Below are positions 1 through 6,009 of a stretch of DNA of 7,310 nucleotides, in pieces. Made by a program: the position numbers and the translations under genes. Position 1 is the first letter of the stretch. Every line of letters begins with the position of its first letter. The stretch is from NCBI GenBank assembly GCA_013298245.1, contig JAAFHD010000173.1:1-7310 (forward strand), in the 5' to 3' direction. This DNA comes from Alphaproteobacteria bacterium. Lineage in GTDB: Bacteria; Pseudomonadota; Alphaproteobacteria; Acetobacterales; Acetobacteraceae. Below the pieces are notes generated by a model. That model worked only from the letters and a program-made list of their open reading frames with translations, did not search any database and was not told where the DNA came from.

Positions 1-1955
1 AGCAGACCATCACCGAAAGCCTGATCGCGCACGCGCACGGTGAAATACAGATCGATCGTCGAACCCGCATACATCGGCGCATCCACGATGCTGCCGAAAT
101 CGAAGGTGACGCTGTTGCTGCCCGCGACCTGCGTGATGGTGGGCATGCCGATCAACGGCAGCGGCGTCGTGGTCAGCGGGCCAAGCTTGGCGAAATTCAC
201 GCCTGGCGCTGCCACCGATGGCGGCCCGGCGATCCAGGTGATGGCATTGCCCGCGCCATTCGCATCCGGGTCCGTCGCGTCGAAGACCGGCAGCGGCAGG
301 AAGTCATGGATGGTGACGCTGTGCGAATTGGTCAGCGGCATATCCAGCCGCAAATGATAGGTGACGTCATCGCCCGACTGGATCACCAGCGGGCCGGGCA
401 TCACGGCGGCACCGTTGATATGCGTGATCGCCTTGGCGACGGTATTGGTCGGCAGCGCGATGGTCGTGCCGCTGTCATCAACGACGGTGTTGCCGTTGAT
501 CGTGCCGTCCTGGATGACGCTGTTGGAAACGCTGTCGCCCTGGTCGACGCGCGGATCGCCGGGCACCGGCCCGGTCCAGGTCTGGTCCACAGTGGCGCGG
601 AAGGTGACGACGGCGCTGGTGGGGCTGGGCGCCACACCGCCCTGCCCGTCCAGCGTGACGCCATAGCCGAGGCGGATGGCGGCCTCGTCCATGTCGATGG
701 TGATGATGGTCTGCCCGGCGCCATTCTTGGGCGCGACGGTGTACTCGCTGGCCAGCAGCGCGACGGGGCCGGAGGCGATGCCGTTTTCCAGGAAGCTGAT
801 GGTCGGCGTGAAGCCAGCCTGGAAGGTCTGCCCATCGCCCAGCGTGTCGGTGACCGTCAGGCTGGCGACGGAGAAATAGTCGGAGATCTGCGTGTTCAGC
901 GTGTATTCGAGCGTCACACCCGGTGTGCCGAGACCACCGCCCAGCACCGCCACACCCTTCTGGATGGCGATGGATTGCGCTTCGATGATGTTGGTGACGG
1001 GTGCGGCGCCGGAGACCGCGACGGTGGGGTCAGCGGGGTCGATCGGGTCCCAATTGGCGGACCAGTTGGCGCTGTTGGTCAGCGTGCTGAAACTGCCAGT
1101 GCCCGGGCCAAGAATAGGGCCGCCGCCGGTGCCGGCCTGGTTCACCCAGAAGGGGATGTTCAGCCGCGGCACATCCACGCCACCGGTCAGCGTGCCCGCG
1201 AAGACAGCCGTGATGATGGTGGTGCCGCCAGGGCCGGCCATCGTCGTGATGGTCGCCGGCAGGTTGGTGGACAGTGCGGCGGTGAAGGCGCTGTTGATGA
1301 CGATGCCGTTCGGCAGCGTGTCGGTGATGGTGTAGTTGGTGACCTGCTGGCCGGGCGCGATATTGCCCTCCACCTGCCATTCGCGCGTCCAGGACGGGCC
1401 GGTGGCGGTTTCCTGTTCGGGGCCGATATAGGTCTTGGTCAGCGTGGCCAATTGCGGCGTCAGCACGGCGTTGTTGACCGCACCCAGCACCGGCGGGTCG
1501 ATGCCCGGATTGTTCAGCGGATCATTGCCGAAGGCATAGCCGCCCTGGGCCGAAAGCGTGATCGGCGCGGCGTTGTCGGCGAGGTTCGAGACATTCAGCG
1601 CCAGCACCACATCCGCCGGCGTCTGGCCTGGCGAGAAACTGCCAAAGGGCAGCGACAGGATCGCCGCCTGCGCGCCCGGCGTGCCGGTGATGACCTGGCC
1701 GGTCAGCGGGTTGATGGCGGTGCCGCCAACGTTGAACGTCACATACTGCGTTGGCACCGCCGAACCGAGATAGGTGGCGGACGCGATGGTCGCGCCGTCA
1801 TAGCCATCCACACCGGGCGGCAGGTGCACGATCATGAAGGGCGCGAAGCCGGCATTGCCGCCGGTATTGCTGAAGCTCAGCGTGACGTTTTGCGTCTGGC
1901 CGATCAGGGGGGCGGCGGTGGTCGGCGCGATGTTCACGACAGCGGTGGCGGGCAT
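1..1955 (-). CDS. Large DUF11-repeat (isopeptide/adhesin-like) surface protein, 3' end outside window
   Basis: The frame is open for 651 codons from ATG 1955 to the left edge, so the C-terminus is missing. I translated it by hand and found no stop. The protein is rich in Thr, Gly, Ala, Val and Asn, nearly free of Cys, and built of about four beta-sandwich modules of 160-175 residues. Modules 2-4 open near LTKTY (K174), IQKGV (K333) and VAKAI (K508). Each continues with a Y/T-rich strand and a turn like TDTLPNG (D212), TDTLGDG (D370) or IHDFLPL (D551), the hallmark of DUF11/fimbrial isopeptide domains. Module 1 (residues 1-165) is a more diverged copy. There is no hydrophobic signal peptide at the N-terminus. 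ATG 1955 is preferred because GAGG lies 6 bases upstream; ATG 1967 is in frame but lacks a binding site. The likely role is adhesion or a cell-surface/secreted matrix, inferred from the fold only. Anchoring or secretion signals, if any, lie beyond the window. Confidence 0.85.
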   Translation of the reverse strand, partial: MPATAVVNIAPTTAAPLIGQTQNVTLSFSNTGGNAGFAPFMIVHLPPGVDGYDGATIASATYLGSAVPTQYVTFNVGGTAINPLTGQVITGTPGAQAAILSLPFGSFSPGQTPADVVLALNVSNLADNAAPITLSAQGGYAFGNDPLNNPGIDPPVLGAVNNAVLTPQLATLTKTYIGPEQETATGPSWTREWQVEGNIAPGQQVTNYTITDTLPNGIVINSAFTAALSTNLPATITTMAGPGGTTIITAVFAGTLTGGVDVPRLNIPFWVNQAGTGGGPILGPGTGSFSTLTNSANWSANWDPIDPADPTVAVSGAAPVTNIIEAQSIAIQKGVAVLGGGLGTPGVTLEYTLNTQISDYFSVASLTVTDTLGDGQTFQAGFTPTISFLENGIASGPVALLASEYTVAPKNGAGQTIITIDMDEAAIRLGYGVTLDGQGGVAPSPTSAVVTFRATVDQTWTGPVPGDPRVDQGDSVSNSVIQDGTINGNTVVDDSGTTIALPTNTVAKAITHINGAAVMPGPLVIQSGDDVTYHLRLDMPLTNSHSVTIHDFLPLPVFDATDPDANGAGNAITWIAGPPSVAAPGVNFAKLGPLTTTPLPLIGMPTITQVAGSNSVTFDFGSIVDAPMYAGSTIDLYFTVRVRDQAFGDGL

Positions 1956-1961
1956 GCCTGG

Positions 1962-1965
1962 CCTC
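1962..1965 (-). promoter_or_regulatory. Ribosome binding site of the DUF11-repeat gene
   Basis: On the minus strand GAGG is followed by a 6-base spacer and ATG 1955. It overlaps the alternative in-frame ATG at 1967, which has only pyrimidine-rich sequence (CGCCTCCAAATCC) upstream. This decides the start in favour of 1955. It is a sequence match only. Confidence 0.55.
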
Positions 1966-2098
1966 ATGGATTTGGAGGCGCGCCAGCGGGGGCTGACACG
2001 AAGTCCTCACCAAATCGTTAAGCAGGACGTCTCAATTTTCTGAAGTGTGCTGCGCGCTGCGGGCAGAAATTTTCCCATTTGTCATGCCGAATTCGAGG

Positions 2099-2104
2099 AT
2101 TGTA
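2099..2104 (-). promoter_or_regulatory. Possible -10 element for the DUF11-repeat gene
   Basis: On the minus strand the sequence reads TACAAT, five of six matches to the sigma-70 TATAAT consensus, in the AT-rich part of the spacer and about 140 bases before ATG 1955. No convincing -35 hexamer sits 16-18 bases upstream (TACGAG at 17), so an activator or another sigma factor would be needed if the element is real. The call is tentative. Confidence 0.25.
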
Positions 2105-2106
2105 TC

Positions 2107-2133
2107 TATTTTTGCAAACTGCTCGTATTTTTG
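2107..2133. repeat. Pair of 8-bp direct repeats TATTTTTG
   Basis: Exact copies of TATTTTTG (CAAAAATA on the minus strand) lie at 2107-2114 and 2126-2133, 19 bases start to start, roughly two helical turns. The downstream copy (in minus-strand direction) ends two bases before the candidate -10 element. The repeat is directly visible. A role as a regulator binding site is inference, and chance is plausible in such AT-rich sequence. Confidence 0.4.
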
Positions 2134-2160
2134 GGTGTGACGCTGCCATCCTGGCGTGTA

Positions 2161-3108
2161 TTACCCTTCCAGACGAATGTTGTTCGCGCGAATGATAGCA
2201 CCCCAGCGCGCGCTTTCGGTTGCAATACGGCGCGCGAACTCTCCAGGCGCATTGGGCAGAAAGATCAAACCCTGCTCCGCCAGGAAGCGCTGCGTCTCGG
2301 GCGATTGCGACACGCGCGTATATTCATCGTAGAGACGTGTCTGCATGGGCTGGGGCAGCCCCGCCGGCGCGATCAGCCCGTACCAGGTCGCGACATCCAC
2401 CGCGTATCCCAGCTCCATCAGCGTCGGCACATCGGGCAGTTGCGGCACCCGCGCAGGCGTGGTGACGGCCATCGCGCGCACCTGCCCGCCACGGATGGGG
2501 CCCAGCATCGATGGCAACGCGTCGAACATCGCCTGCACGTCATTCTGCATCAGCGCGATCAGGCTGTCCTGCGTGCCGCGATAGGGGATGTGCTGCATGG
2601 GTGGGGGGGCGGGTTGCGTGCCGCGCAGCATTTCGAAAATCAAATGCTGCGCGGTGCCCACACCGACCGAGGCGTAGTTGATGCCGCGCGAAAACCCCAG
2701 CAATTCGGCCGGGTTGCGCGCAGGCAGCGCATTGTTGACCACCAGCACAAGCGGCGATGCGGCGAACATGCAGATCGCCGCGAAATCGCGCGCCACATCA
2801 TAGCTCGGCGCGCGGTCCAGATGCGGGAAGATCGTCAGCGGCCCCAGATTGCCCATGCCGATCACGCTGCCATCCGCGGGTGCCCGCGCGATTTCCGCAA
2901 CACCAATGCGGCTACCCGCACCGGGCCGGAAATCCGTCACGATGGACTGGCCCAGCGCCTGCGCCACGCGGTCATTGAAGTGCCGCGCGACGACGTCGTT
3001 CAGCCCGCCCGGCGGCCAGGGCACGATGAAGCGGATGGGCCGTGCGAATTGCGCCAAAGCGGGTGTTGCAAGCAGCGCGGGCAGTGCGCGACGAAGGATG
3101 CTGGTCAT
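2161..3108 (-). CDS. Bug/TctC-family periplasmic solute-binding protein
   Basis: A 315-residue protein of the normal length for the tripartite tricarboxylate transporter receptor (TctC/Bug) family. Proteins of this family bind small carboxylates, amides or related organic acids in the periplasm. The N-terminus is a Sec signal peptide with two arginines (R6, R7), a hydrophobic core and an ALA-Q cleavage site after residue 19. Family landmarks follow: IRFIVPWPPGG (25-35), the GAGSRIG loop with ARAPADG (63-80), PYRGTQDSL (175-183), VPTLMELGY (227-235) and WYGLIAPAGLP (242-252). The gene starts 31 bases after the exporter gene on the same strand and probably shares its transcript; its own ribosome binding site is weak. 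No TctA or TctB membrane genes lie nearby, so it is an orphan receptor here, which is common for this family. The ligand cannot be told from sequence. Confidence 0.93.
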   Translation of the reverse strand: MTSILRRALPALLATPALAQFARPIRFIVPWPPGGLNDVVARHFNDRVAQALGQSIVTDFRPGAGSRIGVAEIARAPADGSVIGMGNLGPLTIFPHLDRAPSYDVARDFAAICMFAASPLVLVVNNALPARNPAELLGFSRGINYASVGVGTAQHLIFEMLRGTQPAPPPMQHIPYRGTQDSLIALMQNDVQAMFDALPSMLGPIRGGQVRAMAVTTPARVPQLPDVPTLMELGYAVDVATWYGLIAPAGLPQPMQTRLYDEYTRVSQSPETQRFLAEQGLIFLPNAPGEFARRIATESARWGAIIRANNIRLEG

Positions 3109-3139
3109 GGCGCAAGGCTCGCGCCGCGACCGGTTCGCG

Positions 3140-4288
3140 TCAACGCCGCAGCCAGGCCAGCCCCGCCAGCACCATCGAACCCAGGATCACCGCCGCCATC
3201 GGCCAAGCGCCGGCGGGCAGCAACGCCAGCACCGCACCCGCCACACCACCCAACCCAAATTGCATGGTGCCGTACAGCGCCGACGCGGTGCCCGCCAGGC
3301 GCGGGAAATGCTGCAAGGTCAGCACCGTGCCAAGCGGCAGCACCACGCCCAGCACGCCCAGATACGCGAACAGCAAGGCGAACTGCACCAGGAAATGCGT
3401 GGCCCACAGCACCGCCACCAGATGCACCAGCGTCAGCGCCAGCATCACCAAGGTCGCGGCGCCGAACAGCCGCGCTGGCCCCATCCGCGCCGCCAGCGGC
3501 CCAGCCGCCTGCCCGCCCGCGATCACGGCGGCCGCATTGGCGCCGAACCAGATCGCATAGGCCTCCGGCCCTATGCCATGCACGCCCATGAACACCGCCG
3601 GCGAGCCCGCGATATAGGCGAACATCCCCGCGATCGCGCCTGATCCCGCAAGGGCGGGTGCGGTGAAGCGGCGGTCGGCCAGCAGGCCCATGTAGTCGGC
3701 GATGATCTCACGCAGGGATCGGCGGATGCGGCGTTCGGGCGCGTGGGTTTCCGGCAGCAGCCAGATCACCAGCAGCGCCGACAGCGCGCCGAACAGCGCG
3801 AGAAACACGAAGATCGCGCGCCAGCCGAAGAAGGCCGCAACCACCGTGCCCAGCAATGGCGCCAGGATGGGTGCCACACCCATCACCAACATCAGGCGCC
3901 CCATCAGCGTGACGGGGTCGATGCGGTCCGCGAGGTCACGCACCACCGCGCGCGTCACCACCATGCCCGCACAGCCGCCAAGCGCCTGGAGAAAACGCAG
4001 AGCGATCATCTGCGGCATGTCGGCGGCCCAGGCACAGGCCAGGGATGCCGCGACAAACACACCCACACCCACAAACAGCGGGCCGCGCCGGCCCAGCCGG
4101 TCGGTCAGCGGGCCATAGACCAGCTGGCCCAAGGCCACGCCCAGGAAGTATGCGGCGACCGTCTTCTGCGCACCCGCCGCATCACCGCCGAGATCAGCCG
4201 CCATCACCGGCAGCGCGGGCAGGTACATGTCGATCGCCAGCGGCGCGAAGGCCGCCAGCATGCCAAGGATCAGCGGCAGCAGGGTCAT
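3140..4288 (-). CDS. Bcr/CflA-type MFS multidrug exporter
   Basis: A 382-residue inner-membrane protein with the roughly twelve hydrophobic segments of the major facilitator superfamily. The N-terminal IDMYLPALP (19-27) is typical of the Bcr/CflA drug:H+ antiporter branch. Motif A is GPLTDRLGRRGPL (59-71). Helix 4 carries RFLQALGG (98-105) with R113. The helix 5 motif C region is GVAPILAPLLG (137-147). GTASALYGTMQFGLGG (333-348) matches the Bcr helix 10-11 region. It would expel toxic compounds by proton antiport; the substrate is unknown. Its ATG overlaps the TGA of the Hsp70-like gene in an ATGA (4285-4288), which suggests coupled translation. A GGAAGGA ribosome binding site lies inside that gene, 11 bases upstream, slightly far. 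The TGA stop is at 3140-3142. It is a family-level assignment, not proof of a drug substrate. Confidence 0.92.
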   Translation of the reverse strand: MTLLPLILGMLAAFAPLAIDMYLPALPVMAADLGGDAAGAQKTVAAYFLGVALGQLVYGPLTDRLGRRGPLFVGVGVFVAASLACAWAADMPQMIALRFLQALGGCAGMVVTRAVVRDLADRIDPVTLMGRLMLVMGVAPILAPLLGTVVAAFFGWRAIFVFLALFGALSALLVIWLLPETHAPERRIRRSLREIIADYMGLLADRRFTAPALAGSGAIAGMFAYIAGSPAVFMGVHGIGPEAYAIWFGANAAAVIAGGQAAGPLAARMGPARLFGAATLVMLALTLVHLVAVLWATHFLVQFALLFAYLGVLGVVLPLGTVLTLQHFPRLAGTASALYGTMQFGLGGVAGAVLALLPAGAWPMAAVILGSMVLAGLAWLRR

Positions 4289-5481
4289 AGCAAGGCGAGT
4301 CCTTCCGCGACGGCCAGGAACTCACCGCCGCCCGCCAGCCGCGCCGCGCCGAAACGCGCTTCGAAGACGGCGCGCACCGCCGGCACCAAAGCACTGCCAC
4401 CGGTGAGGAAGACGTGGTCGATCTGTTCTTCCGTGCAGCCCGCATCCGCAAGCGCCGCATCGACGGTCGCCGCGATGCGCGCGATGTCGCGCGCGATCCA
4501 GGCTTCGAATTCCGCGCGGGTGATGCGGCGTTCGATTTGCATGTCGCGGTGGTGGAAAGCGAACACCGCTTCGGGCGCTGCGGATAATGCGCGCTTGGCC
4601 GCGACCACGGCGGCATTCAGCGCCAGGCCCTGCTCGTCCTCCACCAGCATGCGCAGCATCTCGAGTTCGCGCGGCACATTGGAACGCCGCGCGACATCGG
4701 CGATTTCGCGCAGCATTTTCGGCGTGCGCATCTGCGCGAGCCGATGCCAGCGCTGGAAGCCGTCGAAATACGCCGCCGGGATGGGCATGGGCTGTTCGAA
4801 GGGCGTGTATTCGCCGCCCTGGCCCAGCAGCGGCGCCACCGCATGGCGCAGAATGGCGGCGTCGAAATCATCGCCGGCGATGCCGATGCCGGCATGGCCC
4901 AACGCGGTGGCGCGCGCGCCCGGCACGAAGCGCAGCACGGAAAAATCGCTGGTGCCGCCGCCGAAATCGCCGACCAGGACAGTGGCAGCGCGTGTCAGGC
5001 CCGCCGCGAAGCGCGCGCCCGCGGCCTCCGGTTCCAAGGCCAGGCGCAGATCGGTGATGCCGGCCTGCGCGAAGGCGGCGCGCAGGCGGGTTTCGGCAAG
5101 CTGGTCGTCGGCGCGGGCACCCACGAAGCGCACCGGCCGGCCGGCGGTGACGGCCGCCCCCGCGGGCACGCCAGCGGCCGTCAGAAGGTGGCGCAGGAAG
5201 GTCGCGATCAGCGCCTCCAGCGCCATCGGCCGGCCGAAGACCAGCGTGTCGCGCAGGCTGGGTTCGCCCAGGTGGCTCTTCAGCGACATCATCAACCGGC
5301 AGGCCTCGGGGTCGTCCAGATACGCCTCCGCCGCGGCCGGCCCCGCGACATGCCGCGCAGCACTGCCCAGAAACGCCAGGATGGAGCGGAACACGTCATC
5401 GGCACCAAGGCTGATGGTCTGCCCGCCGGCGCGCGCCACGACGCTGTTCGTGGTGCCGAAATCAATGCCGTAGCGAGTCAT
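4285..5481 (-). CDS. YegD-like Hsp70-family protein (ATPase domain only)
   Basis: A 398-residue actin-fold ATPase of the Hsp70 superfamily, closest in layout to YegD putative chaperones. Visible motifs are phosphate 1 YGIDFGTTNS (4-13); SLKSHLG (66-72) and GRPVRFVG (114-121), both typical of YegD; the EPEAAG connect motif (150-155); phosphate 2 VGDFGGGTSD (170-179); AGDDFD (202-207); and adenosine motif VFLTGGSALVP (357-367). The protein ends soon after the nucleotide-binding fold, so the substrate-binding domain and lid of DnaK (about 640 residues) are absent. The start ATG 5481 places the first beta strand at residue 4, as in relatives; the frame is open further upstream but has no homology there. 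No clear ribosome binding site precedes the ATG, so initiation may be leaderless or weak. It is the first gene of the minus-strand cluster and is coupled to the exporter by ATGA. Its client, if any, is unknown. Confidence 0.88.
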   Translation of the reverse strand: MTRYGIDFGTTNSVVARAGGQTISLGADDVFRSILAFLGSAARHVAGPAAAEAYLDDPEACRLMMSLKSHLGEPSLRDTLVFGRPMALEALIATFLRHLLTAAGVPAGAAVTAGRPVRFVGARADDQLAETRLRAAFAQAGITDLRLALEPEAAGARFAAGLTRAATVLVGDFGGGTSDFSVLRFVPGARATALGHAGIGIAGDDFDAAILRHAVAPLLGQGGEYTPFEQPMPIPAAYFDGFQRWHRLAQMRTPKMLREIADVARRSNVPRELEMLRMLVEDEQGLALNAAVVAAKRALSAAPEAVFAFHHRDMQIERRITRAEFEAWIARDIARIAATVDAALADAGCTEEQIDHVFLTGGSALVPAVRAVFEARFGAARLAGGGEFLAVAEGLALL

Positions 5482-5544
5482 CGCTATGCTTATGCGCCCC
5501 GTGCGCGGGCTTGCACAACCGGCCCCGCGGATGTTGATGGCGCG
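5482..5544. promoter_or_regulatory. Short divergent intergenic region, presumed promoters on both strands
   Basis: Only 63 bases separate the divergent starts of the Hsp70-like gene and the deoxyribosyltransferase-family gene, so promoters for both should lie here or inside the opposite gene. On the minus strand TTGTGC and CATAAG, 18 bases apart, loosely resemble -35 and -10 elements, with CATAAG ending 9 bases before the ATG. That would leave almost no 5' leader. Neither element is a strong match, and neither start has a clear Shine-Dalgarno sequence. Confidence 0.3.
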
Positions 5545-6009
5545 ATGCGCGTCTATCTCGCCGGGCCTGACGTTTTCTTCGCCGATTCGGCCGCGCGCGC
5601 GGCGCGGATGAAGGCAGCCTGCGCGCAACTCGGCCTGATCGGCGTCTTCCCGCTGGACCCCGCACCGGGCACCGTGCCCGACGCCCCCGAATGGCAGCGC
5701 ATCTTCGCTGCCAACGAGGCGCATATCCGCAGCTGCGATGCGATGCTGGCCAACATCACGCCGTTTCGCGGACCATCGGCCGATGTCGGCACGGCGTGGG
5801 AAATGGGCTTCATGCGCGCGCTTGGCCGCCCCGTCGCGGCCTGGACGGAAGAGACGCGCGACTACGCGCCGCGCGTGACACCCGATGGCCTGCTGGTGGA
5901 AGAATTCGGCCTGGCGGACAACCTCATGCTCGAAGGCGGCGCACGGGTTTTCCGCGGGCCGCGCGCCTTCGAAGCGGCCCTTCAATCGCTGTCCAGATCC
6001 AGCGAATAG
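5545..6009 (+). CDS. Nucleoside 2-deoxyribosyltransferase family protein
   Basis: A 154-residue protein, normal length for the family, and the only plus-strand gene supported. Members cleave or exchange the N-glycosidic bond of 2'-deoxynucleosides, moving deoxyribose between bases. The N-terminal strand and loop is MRVYLAGPDVFF (1-12). CDAMLANITPFRGP (64-77) has the family Asp (D65). The core motif SADVGTAWEMGF (78-89) carries the likely nucleophile E86. DNLML (125-129) matches the Asn-Met segment that completes a neighbouring active site in characterised enzymes. ATG 5545 is chosen because homology starts at once and no other in-frame start lies just upstream; the ribosome binding site is weak. 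It runs opposite to its neighbours, and its last 28 bases overlap the 3' end of phoB. A role in nucleoside salvage is a family-based inference; related folds also hydrolyse nucleotides, so the exact substrate is open. Confidence 0.82.
   Translation: MRVYLAGPDVFFADSAARAARMKAACAQLGLIGVFPLDPAPGTVPDAPEWQRIFAANEAHIRSCDAMLANITPFRGPSADVGTAWEMGFMRALGRPVAAWTEETRDYAPRVTPDGLLVEEFGLADNLMLEGGARVFRGPRAFEAALQSLSRSSE

Larger units (their letters stand above)
1968..2160. other. Low-GC intergenic spacer upstream of the DUF11-repeat gene
   Basis: This stretch separates the stop codon of the binding-protein gene from the DUF11-repeat gene. Hand counting gives 75 G/C in the 160 bases 2001-2160 (about 47%), clearly below the GC-rich genes around it. 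It contains a direct repeat, a possible -10 element and a weak hairpin near 2140-2157. No convincing gene lies in it. A 43-codon minus-strand reading frame (2149-2018) lacks good coding character. The region most likely carries the promoter and leader of the adhesin gene. Confidence 0.6.

Noticed and set aside
306..2021. Long plus-strand reading frame of 571 codons opposite the DUF11-repeat gene
   Set aside because: Its translation is an Arg/Gly/Asp/His-rich low-information sequence with no domain, typical of a frame antisense to a GC-rich gene. The minus-strand frame gives clear DUF11-like modules.
2018..2149. Minus-strand 43-codon reading frame in the low-GC spacer
   Set aside because: There is no proper ribosome binding site, the composition is basic with mixed codons, and it matches no known peptide; chance is more likely in this non-coding stretch.
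2140..2157. Hairpin GCCA-TCC-TGGC after the binding-protein stop codon as a terminator
   Set aside because: The stem is only about four base pairs, and on the minus-strand transcript it is followed by A-rich rather than U-rich sequence, so it does not fit an intrinsic terminator.
1968..2160. Pho box in the spacer before the DUF11-repeat gene
   Set aside because: I looked for tandem CTGTCA-type repeats because phoB is nearby; none are present here or in the 5482-5544 region.
2047..3591. Plus-strand reading frame of 514 codons over the binding protein and exporter
   Set aside because: Arg/Pro/Ala/His-rich antisense shadow; the minus strand encodes two recognisable proteins here.
3743..5473. 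Plus-strand reading frame of 576 codons over the exporter and Hsp70-like genes
   Set aside because: It is antisense to two well-supported genes and has biased composition with no motif.
4744..5544. Upstream extension of the deoxyribosyltransferase-family frame
   Set aside because: This stretch is antisense to the Hsp70-like gene, and the family N-terminus (VYLAGP) begins right after ATG 5545.
5482..5985. Upstream extension of the Hsp70-like frame to 566 residues
   Set aside because: The extra 168 residues are antisense to the deoxyribosyltransferase-family gene and show no homology; the Hsp70 fold starts at residue 4 from ATG 5481.
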